DNA of 64,000 nucleotides from Rothia halotolerans (GTDB taxonomy: Bacteria > Actinomycetota > Actinomycetes > Actinomycetales > Micrococcaceae): the NCBI RefSeq assembly GCF_004136635.1, contig NZ_NOIU01000002.1:124001-188000 (forward strand), read 5' to 3'. This document shows positions 26,992 to 36,012 of the stretch, one piece after another (the stretch's first letter is position 1; each line of letters begins with the position of its first letter). Both the position numbers and the translations under genes were made by a program. The notes under the pieces are model-generated. The model made no database searches. It was not told where the DNA came from and was given only the letters and a program-made list of their open reading frames with translations.

Positions 26992-27906
26992 CTAGGGGAG
27001 GGTCAGTACGTCCGCGCCGTCGGCAGTGACCACGAGGGTGTGCTCGAACTGCGCGGAGCGGCGGCGATCCCGGGTGACCACCGTCCAGTCGTCCTCCCAC
27101 AGGTCCCAGGCGACGGTGCCGAGGTTGAGCATCGGCTCGATGGTGAAGACCATGCCCTCCTCCATCACCGTGCTGTACTGGGGCGCGGCGTCGTAGTGGG
27201 GGACGATCAGGCCGGAGTGGAACTCGCGTCCCACGCCGTGTCCCGTGAAGTCCCTCACAACACCGTACCCGAAGCGGGAGGCGTACTTCTCGATCACCCG
27301 GCCGATGACGTTGATCTCGCGGCCCGGGCGCACGGCCTTGATCGCGCGGCGCAGGGATTCCTCGGTGCGCTCGACCAGCTGCCGGGACTCCTCGTCCACC
27401 TCGCCCACCAGCAGCGTGCGGTTGGTGTCGCCGTGCATGCCGTTCTTGAAGGCGGTGACGTCGAGGTTGACGATGTCCCCGTCCTCCAGCACGGTCGAGT
27501 CGGGGATGCCGTGGCAGACGACCTCGTTCAGCGAGGTGCACACCGACTTCCAGAAGCCCTTGTAGCCCAGCGTCGAGGGATAGGCGCCGTGGTCGCAGAT
27601 GTACTCGTGCACGACGCGGTCGATCCGGTCGGTGGTGGTGCCGGGGACGCAGTGCTCCTCGGCGGCCACGATGGCGCCCGCCGCGATCCTGCCGGACTCG
27701 CGGACCAGCTCGATCTCCTCGGGCGTGTAGAAGTTGGAGCCGTGCCCCTCCTCGGCGGTGGTCCGCCCGACGTACTCCGGGCGCTCGATGCCCTCGGGGA
27801 CCCGGCGGACGGGGGAGACCCGGCCCGGGGCCAGGGTGCCGAGGGGGGCGCGTCCCGGCTCCGCCGGCGCGTTGTGGGTTATCGAATCTGTGTTGGTTTC
27901 AGGCAT
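26992..27906 (-). CDS. map: Type I methionine aminopeptidase
   Basis: Removes the initiator methionine from nascent proteins. The 304-residue protein belongs to the MetAP1c subtype with an N-terminal SH3-binding-like extension ([11 protein letters not shown] and R-P-E-Y-V-G). The metal ligands are visible: Asp in N-L-D-V, Asp in H-G-D-T-N, His in G-H-G-V-G-R-E-F-H, Glu in T-I-E-P and Glu in Q-F-E-H-T. I start at ATG 27906, which has a TACAGT -10 box 7 nt upstream; the frame extends to 27951 but that would overlap the divergent gene's start. Second Map copies are common in actinobacteria. Confidence 0.93.
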   Translation of the reverse strand: MPETNTDSITHNAPAEPGRAPLGTLAPGRVSPVRRVPEGIERPEYVGRTTAEEGHGSNFYTPEEIELVRESGRIAAGAIVAAEEHCVPGTTTDRIDRVVHEYICDHGAYPSTLGYKGFWKSVCTSLNEVVCHGIPDSTVLEDGDIVNLDVTAFKNGMHGDTNRTLLVGEVDEESRQLVERTEESLRRAIKAVRPGREINVIGRVIEKYASRFGYGVVRDFTGHGVGREFHSGLIVPHYDAAPQYSTVMEEGMVFTIEPMLNLGTVAWDLWEDDWTVVTRDRRRSAQFEHTLVVTADGADVLTLP

Positions 27907-27913
27907 ATCATCA

Positions 27914-27919
27914 ACTGTA
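27914..27919 (-). promoter_or_regulatory. -10 box for map, predicts leaderless mRNA
   Basis: On the minus strand TACAGT ends 7 nt before the ATG at 27906. It lies in the 43-bp gap shared with the divergent small gene at 27950. Confidence 0.55.
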
Positions 27920-27949
27920 AGTGAATTCGCCGACCCGAGGAGCATCGTC

Positions 27950-28189
27950 ATGAGCTACAAGGACGCCAGCCACCTGCCCCCCGAGCAGCAGTTCTGGTAC
28001 AACACCTACACCCGGACCGTGGAGCAGGGCGCCCAGTCCGACTACCGGCAGCTCATCGGCCCCTACGCGAGCCGGGAGGAGGCCCAGCACGCCCTCGAGC
28101 GCGCGGCGCAGCGCAACGAGGAGTGGGAGGACAGCAACGCCCGCTGGGCGGCCGGGCACCAGCCCGGCCATCACCACCGGCACGGCTGA
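27950..28189 (+). CDS. Small SPOR-like hydrophilic protein
   Basis: A 79-residue soluble protein ([19 protein letters not shown] at the N-terminus). The segment [12 protein letters not shown]...[15 protein letters not shown] resembles a single SPOR repeat, the fold that binds denuded septal peptidoglycan, although no signal peptide or membrane anchor is present, so it would be cytoplasmic. The C-terminus is His-rich (G-H-H-H-R-H-G). ATG 27950 has GAGGAG at 27938-27943. Similar small genes next to map occur in Arthrobacter-type genomes. Function unknown. Confidence 0.7.
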   Translation: MSYKDASHLPPEQQFWYNTYTRTVEQGAQSDYRQLIGPYASREEAQHALERAAQRNEEWEDSNARWAAGHQPGHHHRHG

Positions 28190-28216
28190 GGCCCCGGCCC
28201 GGCCTCGCGGCGGCAT

Positions 28217-28250
28217 CCGGCCCGATCCTCCTGAGGGGGTCGGGGCCCGG
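28217..28250. terminator. Hairpin between convergent SPOR-like gene and panB
   Basis: CCGG-CCCGATCCTCC pairs with GGGGGTCGGGGCCCGG across a TGA loop, with one bulge and a G-U pair. It sits between two converging genes. Confidence 0.6.
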
Positions 28251-28276
28251 CACCCGGGGCGGCCGGCCCCGGAAGG

Positions 28277-29140
28277 CTACTCCTTGAAGACGTGCTCCTC
28301 GGCGGGGAAGGACCCGTCCAGCACGTCCTTCCGGTAGGCCCCGGCCGCCTGGGCGACGACGCCGCGCAGATCCGCGTACTTCTTGACGAAGCGCGGGGCC
28401 CGTCCCTCGCCGAGGCCGAGCATGTCCTGCCACACCAGCACCTGGCCGGTGGTCGAGCCGCCCGCGCCGATGCCCACGGTGGGCACCCGCAGCGCCTCGT
28501 CCGCGGCCTGGACGGCCGGCTCGGCGGTCATCTCGATCAGCACGGAGAACGCCCCGGCCTCCTCGAGGGCGAGGGCGTCGTCCAGGAGCCGCTGGGCGGC
28601 GTCGTCGCGCCCCTGGACGCGGTGGCCCCCGAGCGAGTTCACGCTCTGCGGGGTGTAGCCCACGTGGGCCATGACCGCGACGCCGGCCTGGGCCATGGCG
28701 CGCACGTGCTCGGCGTAGTACGCGCCGCCCTCCATCTTCACCCCGTGGGCGCCGCCCTCCTTCATCAGCCGCACGGCGCTCGCCACGGCCTGGGCCGGGG
28801 ACTCCTCGTAGGAGCCGAAGGGCAGGTCGGCGAGGACCAGGGCGCGCTTCGCCGCGCCGGAGACGGCCCGGGTCAGGGGGATGAGCTCGTCGAGGGTGAC
28901 CGGGACGGTCGAGGGATAGCCGAAGACGGTGTTGCCGGCGGAGTCGCCGATGAGCAGGACCTCGATGCCGGCCTCGTCGAAGATGCCGGCGGTCATCGCG
29001 TCGTAGCTGGTGAGCATCGAGAACCGGTGCCCCCGGTCCTTGCAGCGCTGCAGGTGGACGGTGCGGACGGTGGCGACGCGGTCCAGCCAGTCGCCCTCGG
29101 ACTCGGCGGGTTCCGGGTTGTCATGGAGATATGAGGCCAT
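28277..29140 (-). CDS. panB: 3-methyl-2-oxobutanoate hydroxymethyltransferase
   Basis: Ketopantoate synthase, the first committed step of pantothenate/CoA synthesis, using methylene-tetrahydrofolate. The 287-residue protein shows the family blocks F-S-M-L-T-S-Y-D-A, L-L-I-G-D-S-A-G-N-T-V-F-G (metal-binding Asp) and V-K-M-E-G-G with V-M-A-H-V-G-Y-T-P-Q. ATG 29140 is chosen over GTG codons 6-9 nt upstream because it lies 7 nt from a TAAAGT -10 box and starts the conserved part. No other pan gene is adjacent. Probably a single-gene transcript. Confidence 0.93.
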   Translation of the reverse strand: MASYLHDNPEPAESEGDWLDRVATVRTVHLQRCKDRGHRFSMLTSYDAMTAGIFDEAGIEVLLIGDSAGNTVFGYPSTVPVTLDELIPLTRAVSGAAKRALVLADLPFGSYEESPAQAVASAVRLMKEGGAHGVKMEGGAYYAEHVRAMAQAGVAVMAHVGYTPQSVNSLGGHRVQGRDDAAQRLLDDALALEEAGAFSVLIEMTAEPAVQAADEALRVPTVGIGAGGSTTGQVLVWQDMLGLGEGRAPRFVKKYADLRGVVAQAAGAYRKDVLDGSFPAEEHVFKE

Positions 29141-29147
29141 GGCCACC

Positions 29148-29153
29148 ACTTTA
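29148..29153 (-). promoter_or_regulatory. -10 box for panB, predicts leaderless mRNA
   Basis: Minus-strand TAAAGT ends 7 nt before ATG 29140, with no Shine-Dalgarno between. Confidence 0.55.
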
Positions 29154-29209
29154 CGACCTGGCCGCGCGCCGTCCCCGCAGATCCCCCGGGACCCGCCCCG
29201 GGGAGCGGA

Positions 29210-29215
29210 TAGAGT
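29210..29215 (+). promoter_or_regulatory. -10 box for glnA2
   Basis: TAGAGT gives a leader of about 38 nt containing the Shine-Dalgarno GAGGAGAG (29249-29256). It is divergent from the panB promoter about 60 bp away. Confidence 0.5.
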
Positions 29216-29259
29216 GGTGCCCGTACGGCCGGGATCGGAACCAACTGACGAGGAGAGCC

Positions 29260-30600
29260 ATGGATCGCCAGCAGGAATTTGTGCTCCGCACCATCGAGGA
29301 GCGGGACGTCCGGTTCGTCCGGATGTGGTTCACCGACGTCGTGGGCACCCTCAAATCGGTGGCGCTCGCCCCGGCCGAGGTGGAGAGCGCGTTCGACGAG
29401 GGGCTCGGCTTCGACGGCTCCTCGATCGAGGGCCTCTCCCGGGTGCACGAGTCCGACATGCTGCTGCAGCCGGACCCCTCGACCTTCCAGATCCTGCCGT
29501 GGCGCGGCGAGGTCGAGCCGACCTCCCGGATGTTCTGCGACATCCTCACCCCCGACGGCGAGCCCTCCTCCGCGGACTCCCGCGGCGTGCTCAAGCGCGT
29601 CCTGGCCAAGGCCGGGGACATGGGCTTCACCTGCTACACCGCCCCGGAGGTCGAGTTCTACCTGCTGAAGTCCCCCGAGCTCAACGCCGAGGGCCAGCCC
29701 GAGCCGGTGGACCGGGAGGGCTACTTCGACCACGTCTACGGCGGCGTCGTCCAGGACTTCCGGCGCCGGGCGGTGACGATGCTCGAGGAGGTCGGCATCT
29801 CGGTGGAGTTCAGCCACCACGAGGACGGGCCGGGCCAGAACGAGATCGACCTGCGCCACGCCGACGCCCTCCAGACCGCGGACAACATCATGACCTTCCG
29901 CTCGGTCATCAAGGAGGTCGCCTACTCCCAGGGCATCTACGCGACCTTCATGCCCAAGCCCTTCACCGAGTTCCCCGGCTCCGGGATGCACACCCACTTC
30001 TCGCTGTTCGAGGGGGACTCCAACGCGTTCTTCGAGGCGGGGGCCGAGTACCAGCTCTCCCGCACGGCCCGGCACTTCATCGCCGGCGTGCTGCACCACG
30101 CGCCCGAGTTCACCTCCATCACCAACCAGTTCGTGAACTCCTACAAGCGGCTCTGGGGCGGGGGAGAGGCCCCGAGCTACCTGTCCTGGGGCCACAACAA
30201 CCGCTCGGCCCTGGTGCGCGTGCCCCTGTACAAGCCCTCCAAGATGCAGTCGGCCCGCATCGAGTACCGCGGCATCGACTCCGCGGCGAACCCGTACCTG
30301 AGCTACGCCGTCATCCTGGCGGCGGGCCTGAAGGGCATCGAGAACGAGTACGACCTGCCGATGGCGGAGTCGGAGGACGTCGCCTCGATGTCCGCCGCGG
30401 AGCGCCGCAGCCTCGGCCACAGCCCGCTGCCCTCCTCCCTCTACGACGCGATCCGGCAGACCGAGGACTCCGAGTTCATGGCCGAGGTCCTCGGCGAGCA
30501 GGTCTTCAACCAGTTCCTGCTGAACAAGCAGGAGGACTGGACCGCCTACCGCCAGGTCGTCACCCCGTACGAGCTCAAGCACAACCTCGGCCTCCTGTAG
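29260..30600 (+). CDS. glnA2: Glutamine synthetase-like enzyme, GlnA2 type
   Basis: Glutamine synthetase family (ATP-dependent ligation of ammonia to glutamate), cytoplasmic, expected as a dodecamer. The 446-residue length and sequence match actinobacterial GlnA2. Active-site blocks are the latch F-D-G-S-S-I near residue 47, E-V-E-F near 130, N-E-I-D near 195, and the G-S-G-M-H-T-H and R-I-E-Y-R-G segments. By eye alignment with the GlnA at 33.8-35.3 kb, the position of the adenylylated tyrosine is Ala/Ser here, so GlnE should not modify it. Some GlnA2 homologues act in other amine metabolism. glnE follows 23 bp downstream. Confidence 0.9.
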   Translation: MDRQQEFVLRTIEERDVRFVRMWFTDVVGTLKSVALAPAEVESAFDEGLGFDGSSIEGLSRVHESDMLLQPDPSTFQILPWRGEVEPTSRMFCDILTPDGEPSSADSRGVLKRVLAKAGDMGFTCYTAPEVEFYLLKSPELNAEGQPEPVDREGYFDHVYGGVVQDFRRRAVTMLEEVGISVEFSHHEDGPGQNEIDLRHADALQTADNIMTFRSVIKEVAYSQGIYATFMPKPFTEFPGSGMHTHFSLFEGDSNAFFEAGAEYQLSRTARHFIAGVLHHAPEFTSITNQFVNSYKRLWGGGEAPSYLSWGHNNRSALVRVPLYKPSKMQSARIEYRGIDSAANPYLSYAVILAAGLKGIENEYDLPMAESEDVASMSAAERRSLGHSPLPSSLYDAIRQTEDSEFMAEVLGEQVFNQFLLNKQEDWTAYRQVVTPYELKHNLGLL

Positions 30601-30623
30601 GCCCGGGGAGGAAAGGACGCGAG

Positions 30624-33600
30624 ATGGCCGACGCGAGCGCGACCACCACGGCCCCCGACGCCGTGCCGGGCAAGCAGCGGCTTGCCGGCCTCGGCTTCAC
30701 CGACCTGACCGGGGCGCAGCGGTGGCTCGCCTCGCGCGAGCTCGAGGCAGTGGACGGGACCCGGCTGTTGGAGGGGCTGCGGCTCAGCCCCTCGCCGGAC
30801 ATCGCGCTCAAGAACATCGTGCGGATCCTCGCGGACCGACCCGAGTTCTCCCGCCGGGTCGAGCGGGGCGCCGAGGCTCTCTCGCTCTACCGGCTGCTCG
30901 GCGCCTCGGAGGCCCTCGGGGAGTTCCTCCTGCGCCGCCCGGAGCAGCTGGAGGTCTTCGACGAGGATCCCGAGGAGCTTATCCGGGGAGTGCGCGAGGG
31001 CCGTCCCGAGGCCTACCGGGAGGCGATGCACCGCTCGGTGGGCTCGGATCCGGCGGCTGTGCGGCCCGTGGCGGAGCTGACCGGCGCGGAGGCGGCCGAG
31101 GCCCTGCGCGTGGCCTACCGGACCCAGCTGGCGCGGCTGGCGATCGCCGACCTGTGCGCCGAGGAGCCGATCGATCTCATGCCGGCCGTCGGCGCCGCGC
31201 TCGCCGACCTGGCGGGCGCGGCGGTCGACGCCGCCCTGGCCATCGCCCGGGCGGAGCTCGCCGAGGAGGAGCCGGAGGCGGCCGACGTCGCCCTGGCCGT
31301 CATCGGGATGGGCAAGTGCGGGGCGCGGGAGCTGAACTACGTCTCCGACGTCGACGTCATCTACGCCGTGGGCCCGGCCTTCCCGGCCGGGGAGGCGGAG
31401 GATGCCGGACCCGAGGGGGACGGCGGGTCGGAGGGGCCGCCCGACGAGCAGACGCAGAACCGGGTGGGCACGCTCCTGGTCAAGCGGATCGGCAGCATCC
31501 TGCACGGCGTCGCCCCCGAGCCGGGCCTCTGGGAGGTCGACGCCAACCTCCGGCCCGAGGGCAAGGACGGCCCGCTGGTGCGCACGGTGGAGTCGCACCG
31601 GGTCTACTACGAGCGCTGGGCCGAGAACTGGGAGTTCCAGGCGCTGATGAAGGCACGGCCGATCGCCGGCGACGCCGCCCTGGGCCAGCAGTACCTCGAG
31701 GCCATCACGCCCTTCGTGTGGGAGGCCTCCGGGCGCGAGGGCTTCGTCGACTCGGTGCAGGGGATGCGCCACCGGGTGACGGACAACATCCCGGAGGAGG
31801 AGCGGGACCGGCAGATCAAGCTCGGGCCAGGAGGGCTGCGCGACGTCGAGTTCACGGTGCAGCTGCTGCAGCTGGTCCATGGCCGCACCGACGAGCAGGT
31901 GCGCACCCGCTCGACCACCGAGTCCCTGGACGCCCTCTCGGAGCGCTCCTTCATCGGCCGGGGCGACGCCGCCCGGTTCAGCCGGGAGTACCGGTGGCTG
32001 CGCCTGCTGGAGCACCGGATCCAGCTGCTGCACCTGCGCCGCACCCACCTGATGCCGGTCAAGGAGGCGGACCAGACCGTCGTCGCCCGCGGGATGCGGG
32101 GCCCGGGGGAGCGGGAGAGGATCACCCCCGCCGCGTTCATCGACTCCTGGCGGAAGGTCAAGCGCTCGGTGCGGGGGCTTCACGAGCAGCTGTTCTTCCG
32201 GCCGCTGCTGGCCGCCGTCGCGCACCTCTCCGCGGCCGAGGTCGCCCTCTCCTCGGAGGCCGCGCGGGACCGGCTCGCGGCGCTGGGCTACCTGGACCCC
32301 AAGGGGGCGATGCGCCACATCGAGGCGCTCACCCGCGGGCTCTCCCGCCGCGCCGAGATCCAGCGCACCATCCTGCCGGTCCTGCTGGGCTGGTTCGCCG
32401 ACGGCGTGGACCCCGACGCCGGCCTGCTGGGCTTCCGCCGCGTCTCCGAGGCGCTGGGGCAGACGCACTGGTACCTGAAGATGCTGCGCGACTCCTCCGT
32501 GGCCGCGGAGCGGCTGTGCGCGATCCTCTCCAGCTCCCGCTTCGTCACCGACCTGCTGGAGGACGAGCCGGAGTCCATCGCCTGGCTGGACCGTGAGGAC
32601 CAGCTGCGGCCCGCGAGCTTCGAGGCCCTGTGGACCGAGATCCAGTCGAAGATCTCCCGGCACAACGAGGCGGAGTCCGCGGCGCGGATGGTGCGCCTGA
32701 TCCGGCGCCGCGAGATCCTGCGGGTGGCGATGGGGGAGACCTCGGGCCTGCTCACCTCGGAGGAGATCATGCGGGGCCTCTCCCACATCGACCAGGCGAC
32801 GATCCTGGGCGTCCAGCGGGCCGCCGAGCGGGAGATGTACTCCCAGCAGGGGGACCGCCCGCTGACCGACCTCGTCATCGTCGGCATGGGCCGGCAGGGC
32901 GGCGCCGAGATCGGGTACGGTTCCGACGCCGACGTGATGTTCGTCCACCGCCCCTGGAAGGGCAGCGACGAGAAGGAGGCCGCCGCCCAGGCGGGGACGC
33001 TGATCTCCCGGATCGTGCAGCTGCTCAAGTCCCCCACGACGCCGGCCATCCGCGCCGAGAAGACGCTGATCATCGACGCGGACCTGCGCCCGGAGGGGAA
33101 GTCGGGCCCGATGGTCCGCTCCCTGGACTCCTACGCGGAGTACTACGAGCGCTGGGCCGACACCTGGGAGTTCCAGGCGCTGCTGCGCGCCCGGCCCCTG
33201 AGCGGCTCGGCGGAGCTGGCGGAGAGCTTCGTGCGGCTGATCGACCCGTACCGGTACCCGGCCGAGTTCCCGGAGAGCCGGGTCCGGGAGGTGCGGCGGG
33301 TGAAGGCGCGGGTCGAGTCCGAGCGCATGCCGCGGGGAGCGGATCCGAACCGGCAGCTCAAGCTCGGCCGCGGCGGCCTCAGCGACGTCGAGTGGCTCGT
33401 CCAGCTGCTCCAGCTGCGGTACGCGCACGAGCATCCCGGGCTGAAGACCACCGGCACGCTCACCGCGCTCGCCGAGGCGGTCTCGTACGGGCTGGTCGCG
33501 GCCGAGGACGCCGAGACCCTGGAGACCGCCTGGCGGCTGGCCACCCGCATTCGCGGAACCAACGTGCTGCGGAGCGGACGGCCCTCGGACTCCCTGCCCT

Positions 33601-33746
33601 CCAGCCGGAGGGACCTGGAGGCGACGGCGCGCTGGGTGGGCTATGGCCCGGACTCGGCGGGGCGCCTCGAGGAGGACTACCTGCGGATCACGCGGCACGC
33701 CCGGGCGGTCTACGAGAAGATCTTCTACGGGCACCTCGAGGACTGA
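30624..33746 (+). CDS. glnE: Glutamine synthetase adenylyltransferase/adenylyl-removing enzyme
   Basis: Bifunctional regulator that adenylylates and de-adenylylates glutamine synthetase. The 1040-residue product contains two nucleotidyltransferase domains: the N-terminal one (G228-M-G-K...S241-D-V-D, de-adenylylating half) and the C-terminal one (G754-M-G-R...S767-D-A-D, adenylylating half), each followed by a GlnD-PII-linker helical domain. Both retain the acidic catalytic pairs. The target would be GlnA (Tyr402), encoded convergently next door. An acidic insertion (about 255-275) lengthens the first domain. ATG 30624 has GGGGAGGAAAGG upstream, and the gene is probably co-transcribed with glnA2. 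Confidence 0.95.
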   Translation: MADASATTTAPDAVPGKQRLAGLGFTDLTGAQRWLASRELEAVDGTRLLEGLRLSPSPDIALKNIVRILADRPEFSRRVERGAEALSLYRLLGASEALGEFLLRRPEQLEVFDEDPEELIRGVREGRPEAYREAMHRSVGSDPAAVRPVAELTGAEAAEALRVAYRTQLARLAIADLCAEEPIDLMPAVGAALADLAGAAVDAALAIARAELAEEEPEAADVALAVIGMGKCGARELNYVSDVDVIYAVGPAFPAGEAEDAGPEGDGGSEGPPDEQTQNRVGTLLVKRIGSILHGVAPEPGLWEVDANLRPEGKDGPLVRTVESHRVYYERWAENWEFQALMKARPIAGDAALGQQYLEAITPFVWEASGREGFVDSVQGMRHRVTDNIPEEERDRQIKLGPGGLRDVEFTVQLLQLVHGRTDEQVRTRSTTESLDALSERSFIGRGDAARFSREYRWLRLLEHRIQLLHLRRTHLMPVKEADQTVVARGMRGPGERERITPAAFIDSWRKVKRSVRGLHEQLFFRPLLAAVAHLSAAEVALSSEAARDRLAALGYLDPKGAMRHIEALTRGLSRRAEIQRTILPVLLGWFADGVDPDAGLLGFRRVSEALGQTHWYLKMLRDSSVAAERLCAILSSSRFVTDLLEDEPESIAWLDREDQLRPASFEALWTEIQSKISRHNEAESAARMVRLIRRREILRVAMGETSGLLTSEEIMRGLSHIDQATILGVQRAAEREMYSQQGDRPLTDLVIVGMGRQGGAEIGYGSDADVMFVHRPWKGSDEKEAAAQAGTLISRIVQLLKSPTTPAIRAEKTLIIDADLRPEGKSGPMVRSLDSYAEYYERWADTWEFQALLRARPLSGSAELAESFVRLIDPYRYPAEFPESRVREVRRVKARVESERMPRGADPNRQLKLGRGGLSDVEWLVQLLQLRYAHEHPGLKTTGTLTALAEAVSYGLVAAEDAETLETAWRLATRIRGTNVLRSGRPSDSLPSSRRDLEATARWVGYGPDSAGRLEEDYLRITRHARAVYEKIFYGHLED

Positions 33747-33779
33747 GGGCGGCTCCGCGGGAGACGGGGCCCGGACGCA

Positions 33780-33817
33780 GGAGGGCCGCGGACGGTGTGA
33801 TCCGTCCGCGGCCCTCC
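33780..33817. terminator. Terminator between convergent glnE and glnA
   Basis: Perfect 16-bp inverted repeat (33780-33795 with 33802-33817) and a 6-nt loop, between the two stop codons. Probably bidirectional. Confidence 0.9.
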
Positions 33818-33835
33818 GATCGGCTCAGCGGCCTG

Positions 33836-35260
33836 CTACACGCCGTAGTAGAGCTGGAACTCCAGCGGGTGCGGCACCAGCGAGAGCGGGAGCAGCTCGT
33901 TCTCGCGCTTGTAGGAGATCCAGGTCTCGATCAGGTCCTCGGTGAAGACGTCGCCCGCGAGCAGGAACTCGTGGTCGGCCTCCAGCGCCTCCAGCGCCTC
34001 GCCGAGCGAGGCCGGGGCCGTCTTGATGTCCTTGGCCTCCTCGGCGGGGAGCTCGTAGAGGTCCTTGTCGATGGGCTCCGGCGGCTCGATGCGGTTGCGG
34101 ATCCCGTCCAGGCCCGCCATGAGCTGCGCGGCGAACGCCAGGTAGGGGTTGCAGGAGGGGTCCGGGGCGCGGAACTCGAGGCGCTTGGCCTTGGGGTTCG
34201 AGCCGGTGATCGGGATGCGGATGCCGGCGGAGCGGTTGCCCTGCGAGTACACCATGTTGACCGGCGCCTCGAAGCCCTTGACCAGGCGCTTGTACGAGTT
34301 GACGGTCGGGTTGGTGAAGGCCAGCACGGCGGAGGAGTGCTCGAGCAGGCCGCCGATGTACCAGCGGGCGGTGTCCGAGAGGTTGGCGTAGCCGCGCTCG
34401 TCGTAGAAGAGGGGCTCGCCGCCCTTCCACAGCGACTGGTGGCAGTGCATGCCGGAGCCGTTGTCCCCGAAGACGGGCTTGGGCATGAAGGTCGCGCTCT
34501 TGCCGAAGGCGTCGGCGGTGTTCTTGACGACGTACTTGAACTTCAGCAGGTCGTCGGCGCCGAGGGTCAGCGTCGAGAACGTGTAGTTGATCTCGGCCTG
34601 GCCGGCCGCGCCGACCTCGTGGTGGGACCGCTCGACCGCGAGGCCGATCTCGTCCAGGGCCACGCAGATCGCGTCGCGCAGGTCGGCCTGCTTGTCCACG
34701 GGGGAGACCGGGAAGTAGCCGCCCTTGGTGGGGGTCTTGTTGCCGAGGTTGCCGCCCTCCTCCTTGCGCCCGGAGTTCCAGGGGGCCTCGTCGGAGTCGA
34801 CGGCGTAGAACGTGGACTCGGGGGAGACCTGGTACCGGACGTCCTCGAAGATGAAGAACTCGGCCTCGGAGGCGAAGTTGGCGGTGTCGGCGATGCCGGT
34901 CGACTGCATGTAGGCCTCGGCGCGCTCGGCCACGCCGCGGGGATCGCGGTGGTAGGGGTCGCCGGTGCGGGGGTTCACGATGGAGCAGGTGACCACGAGG
35001 GTCTTCTCCACGCGGAACGGGTCGACGAAGGCCGACTTGGGGTCCGGGATGAGCTGCATGTCGGACTCGGCGATGCCCTGGAAGCCGCGGATGGACGAGC
35101 CGTCGAAGAGCTGGCCGTTGACGAAGAAGTCGTCGTCCACCGCCTTGGCCGGCAGGTTGAAGTGCTGCTGCACTCCCGGCAGGTCGGTGAAGCGGAGGTC
35201 GACGAAGACGACATCCTCCTCCTGGATGTACGTCAGGACTTCCTGGGCGGTTTGGAACAT
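33836..35260 (-). CDS. glnA: Glutamine synthetase type I (GlnA)
   Basis: Main ammonia-assimilating glutamine synthetase. The 474-residue protein has the latch F-D-G-S-S-I, metal/ATP sites S-E-A-E-F-F and the G-S-G-M-H-C-H and R-I-P-I-T-G segments. It carries the adenylylation loop D-K-D-L-Y402-E-L-P, so it is the expected GlnE substrate. ATG 35260 begins the conserved protein; upstream codons of the same frame belong to the leader. The start is preceded by a weak AAGGAG, a TAGTGT -10 candidate and a GlnR-type box, consistent with nitrogen control at both transcription and protein level. Confidence 0.96.
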   Translation of the reverse strand: MFQTAQEVLTYIQEEDVVFVDLRFTDLPGVQQHFNLPAKAVDDDFFVNGQLFDGSSIRGFQGIAESDMQLIPDPKSAFVDPFRVEKTLVVTCSIVNPRTGDPYHRDPRGVAERAEAYMQSTGIADTANFASEAEFFIFEDVRYQVSPESTFYAVDSDEAPWNSGRKEEGGNLGNKTPTKGGYFPVSPVDKQADLRDAICVALDEIGLAVERSHHEVGAAGQAEINYTFSTLTLGADDLLKFKYVVKNTADAFGKSATFMPKPVFGDNGSGMHCHQSLWKGGEPLFYDERGYANLSDTARWYIGGLLEHSSAVLAFTNPTVNSYKRLVKGFEAPVNMVYSQGNRSAGIRIPITGSNPKAKRLEFRAPDPSCNPYLAFAAQLMAGLDGIRNRIEPPEPIDKDLYELPAEEAKDIKTAPASLGEALEALEADHEFLLAGDVFTEDLIETWISYKRENELLPLSLVPHPLEFQLYYGV

Positions 35261-35345
35261 GGTCCGTGTTCTCCTTAGATTGCTGGACACGACCTCGCCG
35301 GGGCCCGCTCTTCCTCGGGCCGCCCGCGTGTGTTGCACAACGGTC

Positions 35346-35351
35346 ACACTA
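35346..35351 (-). promoter_or_regulatory. Candidate -10 box for glnA
   Basis: Minus-strand TAGTGT, about 85 nt before the glnA start. No good -35, which would fit an activator-dependent promoter. Confidence 0.4.
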
Positions 35352-35383
35352 GCCGCATCCGGTTGCCCCCCTGTATCCCGGAT

Positions 35384-35399
35384 GTTTCCGGTGCGTTAA
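35384..35399 (-). promoter_or_regulatory. Putative GlnR-type box upstream of glnA
   Basis: On the minus strand TTAAC-N6-GAAAC matches the GlnR consensus gTnAC-N6-GaAAC except for its first base. It lies 32 nt upstream of the candidate -10 box, the usual distance for an activator. Whether this organism has GlnR is unknown from the window. Confidence 0.5.
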
Positions 35400-35478
35400 T
35401 GCATCCGGCCGGAGCCGGGAGGCGGCCGCCGCGGCAGCCGATGCCCCCACTCTATCGTGAGCGGCCCCGGGCGTTGGT

Positions 35479-35484
35479 TATTGT
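35479..35484 (+). promoter_or_regulatory. -10 box for the RDD gene, predicts leaderless mRNA
   Basis: TATTGT ends exactly 6 nt before ATG 35491. The GGGAGC between them is a weak Shine-Dalgarno-like run but too close to be effective. Confidence 0.5.
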
Positions 35485-35490
35485 GGGAGC

Positions 35491-35949
35491 ATGCCCGCTT
35501 CCACAGACCCCTCCCAGGCCGCAGAGAGCTCCTCGGGGGACGGCCGCTCCTACCCCGACTTCCCGGGCCAGCTGCTCGGCCGGCCCGAGCGGGGCCCCGG
35601 CTCGATCGCCCGCTTCCCCCGCCGCATCCTCGCCTTCGTCATCGACTGGTACCTCTGCTACGCGATCTGCCTCTGGATCCTGGGCCCCCTCGACGGATGG
35701 CTCGCGCTGGCCGCGCCGATCGCCTTCTGGCTCTACCAGAGCCTGCTGGTGGGCTTCGGCGGGCACGCCCTGGGGCACTTCATCTGCGGCATGCAGGTCC
35801 AGACCATGGCGGGGGGCCCTGCAGGCTTCCGCAGGGCGGCCGTGCGCAGCCTGCTCATCCTGCCGGTCGTCCCCGTCGTCGTCGTGGACGAGAACTCCCG
35901 CGGCCTGCACGACCGCAGCGTGGGCACCGTCCTCGTGCTCTTCCGCTGA
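35491..35949 (+). CDS. RDD-family membrane protein
   Basis: A 152-residue protein of the RDD family, named for conserved Arg and Asp residues. It has a polar N-terminus of about 40 residues, then hydrophobic segments near 47-66, 70-92 and 118-134. Conserved residues include R-R-I-L-A-F-V-I-D-W (45-54) and the C-terminal L-H-D-R-S-V-G-T (140-147). Its position beside glnA and DUF4191 is conserved in Micrococcales. Function unknown; some RDD proteins are linked to ion transport, which I cannot confirm here. It converges on the DUF4191 gene. Confidence 0.8.
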   Translation: MPASTDPSQAAESSSGDGRSYPDFPGQLLGRPERGPGSIARFPRRILAFVIDWYLCYAICLWILGPLDGWLALAAPIAFWLYQSLLVGFGGHALGHFICGMQVQTMAGGPAGFRRAAVRSLLILPVVPVVVVDENSRGLHDRSVGTVLVLFR

Positions 35950-36012
35950 CGACGACGGCTGGACCAGCTTCCCGGACCCGCCCCCGCCGCGTCTTCCGCG
36001 TGAGCGGGCGCC

